Part shown: positions 28,125 to 36,731 of the stretch, piece after piece | Numbering within the stretch: the stretch's first letter is position 1 | Layout of the letters: every line of letters starts with the position of its first letter | Source of the DNA: an uncultured Bacteroidota bacterium | Lineage (GTDB): Bacteria > Bacteroidota > Bacteroidia > Bacteroidales > VadinHA17 | NCBI GenBank assembly: GCA_903824785.1 | Contig: CAIJYD010000031.1 | Location: 1-37,062 of the forward strand | DNA length: 37,062 nt | Reading direction: 5' to 3' | Program-made: the position numbers and the translations under genes | The notes under the pieces: model-generated | Told to the model about the DNA's origin: nothing | Databases searched by the model: none | Seen by the model: only the letters and a program-made list of their open reading frames with translations

Positions 28125-29225
28125 TTACTGCTCTGCATTAAAGATATCAGGAGGAAGTTCATCATAACGGTCAGTATGGATTTCGATATCCTGATGTTTT
28201 AAAGGATTCTTCGATATTTCCGCATAAGTCTTTCTGTTTCTGAAGATATCGCATGCCAGATAAATAGACTGACGGAAAGAGTTTTCCGAAGCTTCTCCTT
28301 TTCCTGAGATGGCAAATGCTGTTCCGTGAACAGGAGATGTCCTGATAAAAGAAAGGCCTGCAGTAAAGTTTACTCCGGAATCGAAAGACAAAGCTTTAAA
28401 TGGAGTAAGACCCTGATCGTGATACATTGAAAGGATGCCGTCGAATTTTGTGAATGAACCGGCTCCGAAAAACCCGTCAGCAGGGAATGGCCCAAATGCC
28501 ATAATGCCTTCTTTTTGAGCCTTTTGAATGGCAGGGAGAATTATTTCAGCTTCCTCTGTTCCCAGTAATGAGTTATCGCCGGCATGTGGATTGAGCCCCA
28601 GTACTGCTATCCGTGGTCTCCTGATTCCGAAGTCGAGAATAAGCGATTGATTCATCAGCTTTATCTTGCGCATAAGCAATTCAACGGTTATCAGTTCAGC
28701 AACTTTGCTTATCGGTACATGACCTGTTGCAATACCTATCCTCATACTCTCCCCGATCATGAACATCAGGACTTCCTCTGCACCGGCCTTTGATTTCAGA
28801 TACTCTGTGTGCCCTTTGAAGTTAAAACTATCTGACTGAACATTATTTTTATCAATTGGTGCGGTAATAAGAACGTCAATTTTACCACTTTTCAGGTCTG
28901 CGACAGCTCTTTCGAGAGAAATAAGAGCGGCTTCTCCTCCCTGCGGTGTTGACTTCCCGAGTTCTACCCTGGTATTATCGTCAAGGACATTTATCATATT
29001 GGCCTTATTGGCCTGAGCTTCCTCGGGTGTTCTTATATTGTTAAAGCTGAAATTACTAACATTCAGTGCTTTACGATGATATGCAGCCACCTTCGGAGAG
29101 CCATATACAACGGTGGTGCAAATCTCATTTATCATCGGATCTGAAAGAGCTTTGATAATAACTTCATATCCGATACCATTTATATCTCCGTGAGAGATGC
29201 CGGCAATTATTGTTTTCTTTTCCAT
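28125..29225 (-). CDS. pdxA: 4-hydroxythreonine-4-phosphate dehydrogenase PdxA
   Basis: A 366-residue cytoplasmic enzyme of pyridoxal phosphate synthesis (DXP-dependent route). It oxidises 4-phosphohydroxy-L-threonine with NAD, using a divalent metal. The family motifs are visible: GDINGIGYEVIIKAL near the start, FKGHTEYLKSKAG and NPHAGD with metal or substrate histidines, FPADGFFG, YHDQGLTPFKAL, and VHGTAFAISGKG near the end. It is somewhat longer than the enterobacterial enzyme (about 330 residues). Start and stop lie 2 bp from ruvA and from the aminopeptidase gene, showing one transcript. PdxA needs the DXP pathway, and dxr, which uses the same DXP precursor, is present at 33779. Confidence 0.93.
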   Translation of the reverse strand: MEKKTIIAGISHGDINGIGYEVIIKALSDPMINEICTTVVYGSPKVAAYHRKALNVSNFSFNNIRTPEEAQANKANMINVLDDNTRVELGKSTPQGGEAALISLERAVADLKSGKIDVLITAPIDKNNVQSDSFNFKGHTEYLKSKAGAEEVLMFMIGESMRIGIATGHVPISKVAELITVELLMRKIKLMNQSLILDFGIRRPRIAVLGLNPHAGDNSLLGTEEAEIILPAIQKAQKEGIMAFGPFPADGFFGAGSFTKFDGILSMYHDQGLTPFKALSFDSGVNFTAGLSFIRTSPVHGTAFAISGKGEASENSFRQSIYLACDIFRNRKTYAEISKNPLKHQDIEIHTDRYDELPPDIFNAEQ

Positions 29226-29227
29226 TA

Positions 29228-30688
29228 TTATACTTTCTTTTCTGAATAACTGGCTGCCAGTCTTTTCAAAAATGTTGCCAGCAGCCTTAATCCGGATCCT
29301 GTTCCGTGCTTTTTTCTGTAAAAATCATCCTTTTTGAGCAGACTGGTTCCTGCTATATCCATATGTATCAGAGGGAACTCAGTAAACCTTTCAAGGAATT
29401 TTCCTGCGAAAATAGCTCCGGCTTCCCTTCCTCCAACATTATTAAGATCGGCAACATCTGACTTAAGCAATTCGCCGTATTCTTCCCATAATGGGAGTTC
29501 GGCTATTCTTTCATACACCTCATTACCAGATTCTTCCAGAAGATTTATATATTTTCTGTCAGCATTGGTCATTATGGCAATAGCCTGATTACCGAAAGTC
29601 ATTGCGGCAGAACCGGTTAGTGTTGCAATATCAATTATTAGTTCCGGTGAATACCTTGACGCATAACTAAGAGCATCGGCTAATAGAAGCCTGCCTTCAG
29701 CATCGGTATTACCTATTTCAACAGTAAGTTTATTATGCATTGTTATTATGTCGCCCTGTGTATAGGCATTCCCACCCGGTCTGTTATCGGTTGAAGGAAC
29801 CAATCCAATAACATGAAGGGGGATACCTGATTTTGCAACTGCACTTAAAACACCGGTTACGGCAGCAGCCCCGGCCATATCTCCATTCATCCCCGCCATA
29901 TAATCGCCTGTTTTAATATTCAGGCCACCTGTATCATAAACTACTCCCTTCCCAACCAGAACAATCGGTTTGTCATTCAGACAATTATCCGGGTGCCACT
30001 CCAGAATGCAGAAAACCGGCGGATCGATGCTTCCTTTATTTACGGCCAGAAGACCGCCCATTTTCAGAGCTTCAATTTTTCCCTTTGTTAATATTTCAAC
30101 GGAAAAGCCTGCGGCATCACCAGCTTTTTTTATCTCTCCTGCCAAACCGGATGCATTGAGATGGTTAACAGGTTCATTTACCAAATCGCGGGCAAAAAAG
30201 GTAGCATCAGAAAGATCAACAAGCCATTTCAGATCAGAATCGTCAATATCGCCATAAAGGAGAAGCTTTGAAGGATAATTATTTTTATCCGGGGTTTCTG
30301 GTTTTGTCTTATATTTATTGAAAGAATAAGAACTCAGCAGAAGCCCTTCAGCAAAATCTTCAATTGCACCTTTGTAAGCATTATCTGATGTAATTACCAG
30401 TTCAGAATGGTTGTTTTCTTTTATTCGTTTCAGCAAAACAGAGGCTGATTTGCGAAGTTCTTCCCTGACCTTATAGTGACTTGTTCGCTCCTTTAATCTG
30501 ACAAGATATATGCATTTGTTGTACGAATTAATAAATACAGAGTCGTCTTTCGCCATCAAACGATCATTGGCAAACTGCATTTCTGTTTTGCTGAGAGCCA
30601 GCGTTTCAGGTATGTGATCGCTTCCGATAATGCATATAACGGATTGATTTATTGATATTTCTGATATTTTTTCTATCTCAGGTTTCAT
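29228..30688 (-). CDS. M17-family leucyl aminopeptidase
   Basis: A 486-residue metallopeptidase that removes N-terminal residues from peptides in the cytoplasm, usually as a hexamer with two metal ions. The N-terminal macro-like domain covers about residues 1-160. The catalytic domain has VLVGKGVVYDTGGLNIKTG, NGDMAGAAAVTG and the hallmark NTDAEGRLLLADAL, which together supply the metal-binding Lys, Asp and Glu and the active-site Arg. A longer frame starts at a TTG (30703), but the ATG at 30688 is preferred. It is the first gene of the aminopeptidase-pdxA-ruvA-sprA series, with only 2 bp to pdxA. Exact peptide preference is not visible. Confidence 0.9.
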   Translation of the reverse strand: MKPEIEKISEISINQSVICIIGSDHIPETLALSKTEMQFANDRLMAKDDSVFINSYNKCIYLVRLKERTSHYKVREELRKSASVLLKRIKENNHSELVITSDNAYKGAIEDFAEGLLLSSYSFNKYKTKPETPDKNNYPSKLLLYGDIDDSDLKWLVDLSDATFFARDLVNEPVNHLNASGLAGEIKKAGDAAGFSVEILTKGKIEALKMGGLLAVNKGSIDPPVFCILEWHPDNCLNDKPIVLVGKGVVYDTGGLNIKTGDYMAGMNGDMAGAAAVTGVLSAVAKSGIPLHVIGLVPSTDNRPGGNAYTQGDIITMHNKLTVEIGNTDAEGRLLLADALSYASRYSPELIIDIATLTGSAAMTFGNQAIAIMTNADRKYINLLEESGNEVYERIAELPLWEEYGELLKSDVADLNNVGGREAGAIFAGKFLERFTEFPLIHMDIAGTSLLKKDDFYRKKHGTGSGLRLLATFLKRLAASYSEKKV

Positions 30689-30732
30689 AATATAATCCCG
30701 CAATTTTTGAACATGTAAAGTTAATTAAAATA

Positions 30733-30764
30733 TTGATTGTTTCGTTTCCAAAGCGTTACCTTTG
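30733..30764 (+). promoter_or_regulatory. Promoter of mqnC
   Basis: TTG (30733-30735) or TTG (30737-30739) precedes TACCTTTG (30757-30764) by 21 or 17 bp, matching the Bacteroidota -33/-7 pattern. Transcription would start near 30771, giving a leader of about 155 nt. That leader is AT-rich and contains two short palindromes, ACATTAATGT (30820-30829) and AATGCATT (30833-30840). No known riboswitch was recognised in it. Confidence 0.5.
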
Positions 30765-30927
30765 CTTTCAATAAAACTGAGAATAAAACATGCAACTGAA
30801 TGTTAAAATATAAACTGATACATTAATGTTCTAATGCATTGTATATGTGAATGTTTGAGAATTTTTATTAAATTATTATTGAAAGCCGGCAGGCATAATT
30901 TACCCGGAAGAAACTTTACTGACCAAT

Positions 30928-32013
30928 ATGGATTTAAGACCATTATATAAAAAAGCTCTCAGACTTATTCCTCTGAACCTGGAGGAGGGAGTTACGCTTT
31001 ATAAAAAGGCTCCGCTTGAAGAGCTTATGTTTGTTGGCAATTGCCTGAGGCAGCTGCATAATCCGGGAAAAAAAGCCGGTTGGATGATAGACAGGAACGT
31101 TAACCTTACCAATGTCTGTTTTTCTCAATGCTCCTTCTGCAACTTCTGCCGAAAAAAAGGTTCCCCGGAAGCATATGTCACCTCAGCAGAAGAATACAAA
31201 ACCAAAATTGAGGAACTGTTTTTACTTGGCGGCGATCAGCTTCTTCTGCAGGGAGGAATGAACCCTGATCTTGGTCTGGAATTTTACTGTGATCTTTTCA
31301 GAAATCTCAGGAGATCTTACCCTTCCTTAAAACTACATGCACTGGGTCCGCCTGAGATTGTTTACCTGGCAAAAAAAGAGAAGATCTCCTATTCAGAAGT
31401 TCTGTCAAAGCTTATTGACGCCGGCCTTGACAGTCTGCCCGGAGCCGGGGCTGAGATTCTTGCTGATCGTGTAAGAAAAATCATTTCACCTGCAAAAGCC
31501 ACAACTTCCGAGTGGCTGGGAGTGATGAAGGAAGCCCACATATTAAACCTACCCACTTCAGCAACCATGATGTATGGCCATATTGAAACGACAGAGGAGA
31601 GAATTGAACATCTTATCCTGTTAAGGGACCTTCAGGAGAGCAGGCCGGAGAACCATTATGGATTTATAACCTTTATTCCATGGCCATTTCAGGATGAAGG
31701 AACTGTTCTTTTACAAAAGCATGGCATCAAGAGCAGTTACAGCGGACCCGACTATATCAGGATGATTGCAATAAGCCGGATTATTCTGAATAACATCAAA
31801 AACATACAAGCATCAATGCTCACTGTCGGCAAAGAGAATGGAATGCTATCACTCCATTCGGGAGCCAATGATCTTGGGTCAATTATGATTGAAGAAAATG
31901 TGGTAAGTGCTGCCGGCGCGGGAAATCGCTTTAATGCGGAAGAGATGCAGTCGGTAATAAAAGAGGCCGGATTTATTCCGGGAAGAAGAAATCAGAAGTA
32001 TGAGTTTCTTTAA
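30928..32013 (+). CDS. mqnC: Cyclic dehypoxanthinyl futalosine synthase MqnC (radical SAM)
   Basis: A 361-residue radical SAM enzyme that cyclises dehypoxanthine futalosine in the futalosine route to menaquinone. The iron-sulfur motif CxxxCxxC is at Cys64, Cys68 and Cys71 (NVCFSQCSFC). Downstream, GAGAEILADRVR, TSATMMYGHIETTEERIEHL and FITFIPWPFQDEGT match MqnC rather than the related MqnE or the F420 enzyme CofH. Length fits. It stands alone on the plus strand between two minus-strand clusters, with its own promoter and a terminator at 32120-32143. No other mqn gene lies in the window. The family is certain; the MqnC over MqnE call rests on these segments. Confidence 0.85.
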   Translation: MDLRPLYKKALRLIPLNLEEGVTLYKKAPLEELMFVGNCLRQLHNPGKKAGWMIDRNVNLTNVCFSQCSFCNFCRKKGSPEAYVTSAEEYKTKIEELFLLGGDQLLLQGGMNPDLGLEFYCDLFRNLRRSYPSLKLHALGPPEIVYLAKKEKISYSEVLSKLIDAGLDSLPGAGAEILADRVRKIISPAKATTSEWLGVMKEAHILNLPTSATMMYGHIETTEERIEHLILLRDLQESRPENHYGFITFIPWPFQDEGTVLLQKHGIKSSYSGPDYIRMIAISRIILNNIKNIQASMLTVGKENGMLSLHSGANDLGSIMIEENVVSAAGAGNRFNAEEMQSVIKEAGFIPGRRNQKYEFL

Positions 32014-32119
32014 TCATCACTGAAAACCCCTGTTTTACTCTGAAAAGTGAGCTATCGAACATCATCCTGATTTGCAAAATGAAAGACAGCGTGAAAGATC
32101 AGTCTGTATTTAAAGCAAA

Positions 32120-32143
32120 AAACCTGCAATTAGTTGCAGGTTT
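32120..32143. terminator. Bidirectional terminator between mqnC and tatA
   Basis: AAACCTGCAA and TTGCAGGTTT form a perfect 10-bp stem around a TTAG loop, with an A-run before and T-rich bases after. It lies between the convergent ends of mqnC (32013) and tatA (32162) and could stop transcription from both sides. Confidence 0.8.
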
Positions 32144-32161
32144 CCTGTGAATATCATGATA

Positions 32162-32347
32162 TTAAAATTTGTCCTTTTCTGCTACTTCCTTGTTCTCGTC
32201 AGTTGCAGGATCGTATTTTGAAGCTTTTTTAAATTCTTTCATACCCTGTCCGATACCTTTCATAAGTTCAGGAATTTTACGCCCTCCAAATAGAAGAACC
32301 ACAACAACCAATACCAATATAATTTCTGTTAAACCTATCTTTCCCAT
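32162..32347 (-). CDS. tatA: Twin-arginine translocase subunit TatA
   Basis: A 61-residue inner-membrane protein that builds the pore for folded twin-arginine proteins. It has the classic layout: short N-terminus MGKIGLTEI, one membrane segment (about residues 7-20, [16 protein letters not shown]), the FGGRKIPEL hinge, an amphipathic helix ([14 protein letters not shown]), and a charged tail. The length is typical of Bacteroidota TatA/E proteins. No tatC is in the window. A minus-strand promoter with TAACTTTG (32378-32371) and TTG 19 bp upstream (32400-32398) precedes it, so it is transcribed on its own. Confidence 0.92.
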   Translation of the reverse strand: MGKIGLTEIILVLVVVVLLFGGRKIPELMKGIGQGMKEFKKASKYDPATDENKEVAEKDKF

Positions 32348-32370
32348 CGCTTTTCGTATTAGAATTTAGA

Positions 32371-32400
32371 CAAAGTTAAAAATACTTTATTTAATTACAA
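32371..32400 (-). promoter_or_regulatory. Promoter of tatA
   Basis: On the minus strand TTG (32400-32398), a 19-bp spacer and TAACTTTG (32378-32371) match the Bacteroidota consensus. It sits 24 bp upstream of the tatA ATG. Confidence 0.6.
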
Positions 32401-32447
32401 CTCCTTATTAAAATAATATAACCATCAGTTTCCGGCAAGAAACAAAA

Positions 32448-33782
32448 CTATTTCCTTATCAGCCTGAGAATATCGTTACCGTTTGCAAAAAGCAGAAGTG
32501 CAAGCAATAATAACATCCCAACATACTGTGCATATTCGAGAAACTTATCGCTTGGTTTTCTTCCTGTTATAACCTCAAACATCAGGAACATAACATGACC
32601 ACCGTCAAGTGCCGGTATAGGAAGGATATTCATTACGGCTAGTATTATTGAAAGGAATGCTGTCAGATCCCAGAACCTCTGCCAGTCCCATACCCCCGGA
32701 AAGATGCTTCCGATTGTAATAAACCCACCAAGAGATTCATAGGCTTTTGAATTTTTGGCAAAAAGGAGTTTGAATTGTTTAAGGTAGTCGGCAACTGTTT
32801 TAAATCCTTTTTCGATACCGGCAGGAATTGACTGAAAGAATCCGTATTTCAGTGTCTTCAGGTCAAATATCTGATCAAGGGAAGGGACGGTATAACCAAT
32901 TCCCAATAGTCCTGCAGAGGTTGGGGTTACAGTGATCTTCTCACTTTTCCCGTTACGTAACAGCTCCACTACCACCGGGGTGGATTTTTTTTCCTGAAGA
33001 TATTTCTGGAACTCATCAGCATACCTGAATTTAATACTGTCAATTCCGGTGAGTTCATCTCCGGCAAGAATCCCTGCATTTTTTGCCGGCGATTCCTTAT
33101 AAAAAGATTTTATTAACAAAGACTGGAAAGGGATCCGGTAGCTGATCTGTCCTTTCCCTTTAAGCATCTGAGGAATAAACTCTTTTGGGATATCTATTGT
33201 TACGGGTTGTCCATCGCGTTCCACCTGAATCGTTTTGCGGTTATTCAAAACTATATCCGGAGTAATCTGTAAAAAATTCTCAACCTGCAGATTATCGATA
33301 GTAAGTATTTTATCACCATTTCTGAGTCCGATTTTATATCCTATTGAATCGGTAACAATTCCATATTTTACATTTGCTGTCGGGAGGTATGTTTCGCCCC
33401 ATGCGAACAGGACAAAAACATAAATCAGCATGGCAGAGACAAAATTAAAGATGACGCCACCTGTCATTATCAGAAGCCTCTGAAAAGATGTTTTAGACCG
33501 GAATTCATATGGTTGTGCCGGTAGTTTCATCTGCTCCTTGTCCATCGATTCATCAATCATTCCCGAGATCTTAACATAACCGCCAAGTGGCAGCCAGCCT
33601 ATTCCATATTCAGTTTCACCACGTTTATATTTAAACAGGGAAAACCAGGGATCGAAGAAAAGATAGAATTTTTCAACTCTTGTCTTGAACAGTTTAGCCA
33701 GTATAAAATGGCCAAATTCATGTATTATTACAAGAATTGACAAACTCATTATGAACTGGAGGATTTTAATAATAATTATCAT
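32448..33782 (-). CDS. rseP: RseP-type site-2 zinc metalloprotease (M50)
   Basis: A 444-residue inner-membrane protease that cuts transmembrane segments of regulatory or signal-peptide remnants. The zinc motif HEFGH (residues 21-25) lies in the first membrane helix, and the second conserved site NILPIPALDGGH lies near residue 390. Between them is a periplasmic stretch with PDZ-like sequence, including SPAKNAGILAGDELTGIDS. Length fits RseP proteins. Its ATG overlaps the dxr stop by four bases (ATGA), indicating coupling, and dxr-rseP adjacency is common in bacteria. Substrates here are unknown, since no anti-sigma factor gene is nearby. Confidence 0.93.
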   Translation of the reverse strand: MIIIIKILQFIMSLSILVIIHEFGHFILAKLFKTRVEKFYLFFDPWFSLFKYKRGETEYGIGWLPLGGYVKISGMIDESMDKEQMKLPAQPYEFRSKTSFQRLLIMTGGVIFNFVSAMLIYVFVLFAWGETYLPTANVKYGIVTDSIGYKIGLRNGDKILTIDNLQVENFLQITPDIVLNNRKTIQVERDGQPVTIDIPKEFIPQMLKGKGQISYRIPFQSLLIKSFYKESPAKNAGILAGDELTGIDSIKFRYADEFQKYLQEKKSTPVVVELLRNGKSEKITVTPTSAGLLGIGYTVPSLDQIFDLKTLKYGFFQSIPAGIEKGFKTVADYLKQFKLLFAKNSKAYESLGGFITIGSIFPGVWDWQRFWDLTAFLSIILAVMNILPIPALDGGHVMFLMFEVITGRKPSDKFLEYAQYVGMLLLLALLLFANGNDILRLIRK

Positions 33783-34960
33783 TTTGAATTATTCAGTTTA
33801 TTAATATAATTTGAAGCTGTCTTACGGGCATTAAAATCAGTTACCTCAAGAAAATCGAGGTCAGGAGATTGGGAGTGCAGACTGTTTTCCATTGTAAACT
33901 CCACCACATCTGACATCTGCATAAATCCGATTTTTTCAGAAAGAAATGCACTAACTGCGATTTCATTTGCTGCATTCAGGATACATGGCATATTACCTCC
34001 GCTCTTTAATGCATCAAATGCGAGTGCAAGGTTGCGGAATTTCTTAATGTCCGGTTCAGTAAAAGTGAGTGTCGGATGATCTCTGAAATCGAGTCGGGGA
34101 AGATCGGAACAAAGCCTGTCAGGGTAGGTCAGTGCATAGAGAATAGGGACTCTCATGTCGGGGACTCCGAGTTGAGCTTTCACTGAACCATCGGCAAAAT
34201 GGACAAATGAATGAACTACCGATTGCGGGTGGATAATAACAGAGATCTGTTCCGGGGAGAGATCAAAGAGCCATTTGGCTTCAATCACCTCGAGCCCTTT
34301 ATTCATAAGTGAAGCTGAATCGATTGTTACTTTGCTTCCCATATCCCATATTGGATGTTTAAGAGCTTCAGCAGGTTTCACCCGGGCAAGCATCTCTTGC
34401 GTTAACTCCCTGAACGGACCACCTGAAGCTGTTAGGGTAATCTTCTCAACTGGGTTACCGGATTCCCCGACAAGACACTGAAAGATTGCCGAGTGTTCTG
34501 AGTCGACAGGAATGATACGACTTCCCGATTCCATTACCAGTCTGGCTATGATCTCTCCTGCAACAACCAGAGTCTCTTTATTTGCAAGGGCGATTTTCTT
34601 CCCGGCTTTTATTGCGGCAACCGTTGGCCTCAGTCCGGAATAGCCAACAATAGAAGCAATCACAACATCAATTGATGCAGATGTAACAATCTGTTCTACA
34701 GCTTCCTGTCCTGCATAAACTTTTATGTTTGTATCCTTAAGATTTTCTTTCAGCTGAAGGTAATGATCAACATTATCAATAACAACCGAATCGGGTTGAA
34801 ACCGGAGAGCCTGTTGTGTCAGAAGGTCAATATTATTACCGGCGATAAGGACTTCAATAACGAATCTGTCGGGGTACCGTGAAATAACGTCAAGAGCCTG
34901 AGTGCCAATCGACCCTGTTGATCCCAGTAATGCAATTTTTTCCGGTTTCCCCTGCATCAT
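33779..34960 (-). CDS. dxr: 1-deoxy-D-xylulose-5-phosphate reductoisomerase
   Basis: A 393-residue cytoplasmic enzyme, NADPH- and metal-dependent, that makes 2-C-methyl-D-erythritol 4-phosphate in the MEP isoprenoid pathway. Key segments are the nucleotide-binding ALLGSTGSIGTQALDV, NKETLVVAGE, PVDSEHSAIFQ with metal ligands, the flexible loop around KHPIWDMGSKVTIDSASLMN and KGLEVIEA. The frame is open to 35083, but that would bury 41 extra residues inside the M23 gene. The Met-Met pair at 34960/34957, directly before KPEKIALLGSTGSIG and 4 bp after the M23 stop, is the credible start. It shares an operon with M23 upstream and rseP downstream. Confidence 0.94.
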   Translation of the reverse strand: MMQGKPEKIALLGSTGSIGTQALDVISRYPDRFVIEVLIAGNNIDLLTQQALRFQPDSVVIDNVDHYLQLKENLKDTNIKVYAGQEAVEQIVTSASIDVVIASIVGYSGLRPTVAAIKAGKKIALANKETLVVAGEIIARLVMESGSRIIPVDSEHSAIFQCLVGESGNPVEKITLTASGGPFRELTQEMLARVKPAEALKHPIWDMGSKVTIDSASLMNKGLEVIEAKWLFDLSPEQISVIIHPQSVVHSFVHFADGSVKAQLGVPDMRVPILYALTYPDRLCSDLPRLDFRDHPTLTFTEPDIKKFRNLALAFDALKSGGNMPCILNAANEIAVSAFLSEKIGFMQMSDVVEFTMENSLHSQSPDLDFLEVTDFNARKTASNYINKLNNSK

Positions 34961-34964
34961 GGTT

Positions 34965-35828
34965 TTAGAATAAGATATGCTTTTCAGGGTCGAGAGGGCT
35001 GCCTTTGTACCAGATTTCAAAATGGAGATGAGGGCCGGAGGTATATAGTTCACCGGAATCACCAACAACAGAGATGGCTTCACCGGCCCTAACTAGATCG
35101 CCTGTTTCTTTTAAAAGACCGGCATTATGCTTATAAACCGAAACAAGATTATTCGGGTGCTGAACTTCGATAACAAATCCTGTCTCCATTGTCCAGCCTG
35201 TAAAGATAACAGTTCCATCAAGGGCAGCAGAAACAAGAGCTTTCGGTTTTGTAACGATATCTGTTCCGAAGTGTTTTGTCCGGACATCATATTTTCCGGA
35301 AATAATTCCTTTTATAGGAGGAAAAAAATGAAGACTGGCAAGGCCTGAAACTGATTCGGTGGTTGATGGGCCAAGAGTAAGATTATAACGTTCTTCATTT
35401 TCGACCCTTGCTCTTAATACAGAATCTTCAGGAGTTTTATTGAAGGCAATGGCTTTATAGTTCGTAGTGGTATCTTGTCTCACCCTTATTTCAGAAGGTT
35501 GATTCCCTGAGATTATAGCATTCAGGTTAGCGAAATATTTATCCCTGAGATCCAGTTCCCTGTCGAGAGAATCAAGGCGGATAGCACTCATAAGGATATT
35601 ACGTCTCATAGCAACATCGGGATATCCGGGGATAAATTCTCTAAGGTTTGTGAAAGCAATGATTGAAGTTGTGGCGCCGATAATACAAATTATCAGAAAT
35701 GAGATAAGCAGAAACGCATTATATCTGGTTAATATAATTCTCCACACCTCTTCAAAAGTATGGTCATTACTTACAGAAAACCTGTACTTATCGCGCCAGT
35801 TCTTTTTTTTCTTATCGTCCTTAGCCAT
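34965..35828 (-). CDS. M23-family (LytM) membrane-anchored peptidase
   Basis: A 287-residue protein with a positively charged cytoplasmic N-terminus (MAKDDKKKKNWRDKYRF), one membrane helix (about residues 38-60), a linker and a periplasmic LytM domain (about 165-287). All metal and catalytic residues are visible: H186 and D190 in KHFGTD, H234 in YKHN, and H267/H269 in GPHLHFEIW. It is therefore likely an active peptidoglycan endopeptidase rather than a degenerate activator. The first gene of the M23-dxr-rseP set, ending 4 bp before dxr. A TATCTTTG box (35858-35851) just upstream could be its -7 element, although no well-spaced -33 box was found. Confidence 0.88.
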   Translation of the reverse strand: MAKDDKKKKNWRDKYRFSVSNDHTFEEVWRIILTRYNAFLLISFLIICIIGATTSIIAFTNLREFIPGYPDVAMRRNILMSAIRLDSLDRELDLRDKYFANLNAIISGNQPSEIRVRQDTTTNYKAIAFNKTPEDSVLRARVENEERYNLTLGPSTTESVSGLASLHFFPPIKGIISGKYDVRTKHFGTDIVTKPKALVSAALDGTVIFTGWTMETGFVIEVQHPNNLVSVYKHNAGLLKETGDLVRAGEAISVVGDSGELYTSGPHLHFEIWYKGSPLDPEKHILF

Positions 35829-35913
35829 GTTTTAATAAATATTTGGCATGCAAAGATAATAATCCTGCCTCATCAAATCATTTAATGGAGGGAAAAAGGG
35901 GGATTATACTTTG

Positions 35914-36297
35914 TCAGATTACTTTAACCTGTTTGTCTTCGCTCTGCCACAGTCCATGTTTTGTACATACTGCCATTGCAGAGAGGTTCATTGAAACCTC
36001 CGGGGCAACAATGTAAAAATCTATTTCGAAATGTGAAGGCTTGGTTCCGTAAACACCTGCTGTATAACGGGCTTCAGCGAGTAATGTTTCGCGGTTCCAG
36101 AGCTGAATCACGCTTATAAAATGGTCATGTTCATCAGGATGAGCATACTCCTCACCCAATTTTACTTTAATCTCAAATTTCTCTCCCCTCTTAACTTCGC
36201 CGGGACAGAAAACATGTGGCATATGTCTGTCGAGATAATCGCGTTTTACCTCTTTATCTTCCTTTTCTATTTCTGTGGCTTTGAATACTCTTGGCAT
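35914..36297 (-). CDS. Superoxide reductase (neelaredoxin/desulfoferrodoxin family)
   Basis: A 127-residue small iron protein that reduces superoxide to hydrogen peroxide without making oxygen, typical of anaerobes and microaerophiles. The centre II iron ligands are visible: H25 in DRHMP, H53 and H59 in HPDEHDH, C111 and H114 in CTKHGLW. The N-terminal desulforedoxin iron domain of two-iron members is missing, so this is the one-iron class. The usual Glu-Lys before the first histidine (EKHVP in studied enzymes) reads Asp-Arg here. It is monocistronic between the M23 operon and the tRNA. A TAAATTTG box (36341-36334) could be its -7 element. Confidence 0.88.
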   Translation of the reverse strand: MPRVFKATEIEKEDKEVKRDYLDRHMPHVFCPGEVKRGEKFEIKVKLGEEYAHPDEHDHFISVIQLWNRETLLAEARYTAGVYGTKPSHFEIDFYIVAPEVSMNLSAMAVCTKHGLWQSEDKQVKVI

Positions 36298-36460
36298 GGT
36301 TACATTCTAAAAGTTAATTACAAAACAGTAGTGCAAATTTAGTAATTAATATTGAAAGGCGGAAGAAGTAAGAGTGAAGTCAGACTTCTGTCACTGACGA
36401 ACCTTTCAGGTTGTCTGTATCTTCGACCTCCGACTTCTAAAAATTATTCTTCGTATTTAT

Positions 36461-36491
36461 TTTGGTAATTGCTTTCAATAGATTACATTTG
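36461..36491 (+). promoter_or_regulatory. Promoter of initiator tRNA-Met
   Basis: TTTG (36461-36464), a 19-bp spacer and TACATTTG (36484-36491) match the Bacteroidota promoter consensus exactly, 11 bp before the tRNA. It is the best promoter in the window and serves as an internal standard; susC has the same -7 box. Confidence 0.8.
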
Positions 36492-36502
36492 CACCTCAAT
36501 AT

Positions 36503-36574
<72 letters not shown>

Positions 36575-36581
36575 CATAAGG

Positions 36582-36612
36582 AAAAGCCAGGTACGAAGTA
36601 CCCGGCTTTTTT
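36582..36612 (+). terminator. Terminator after the tRNA
   Basis: AAAAGCC and GGTAC pair with GTACC and GGCTTTT around a GAA loop, with one mismatch, ending in a six-T run. It follows the tRNA end by 7 bases. Confidence 0.85.
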
Positions 36613-36626
36613 GTTTTCAGTCCGAC

Positions 36627-36694
36627 GCCCGCCTGCGAGGCGGAGGGATGGAAACAAAAAAGTCGAAGCTATGCGCAGCATAGCGTGGCTTTTT
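36627..36694. repeat. Hairpin cluster and partial, diverged repeat unit
   Basis: Two stems are visible: CCGCCT-GCG-AGGCGG near 36630-36645, and a long one from AAAAAGTC (36657-36664) through GCTATGC-GCA-GCATAGC (36668-36684) to GGCTTTTT (36687-36694). The second has the same outer parts (AAAGTC ... GGCTTTTTCTTTG) as the end of each 163-bp repeat downstream, but a different inner hairpin. It therefore looks like a diverged, partial first unit of that array. Confidence 0.55.
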
Positions 36695-36731
36695 CTTTGT
36701 TAAGCACCCCAAAGAGGATCGCGAGCGAAGA

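Noticed and set aside
34961-35083. Longer dxr reading frame starting at 35083
   Set aside because: The extra 41 residues overlap the conserved HLHFE end of the M23 gene in another frame and look unlike a Dxr N-terminus; the Met pair at 34960/34957 fits the family.
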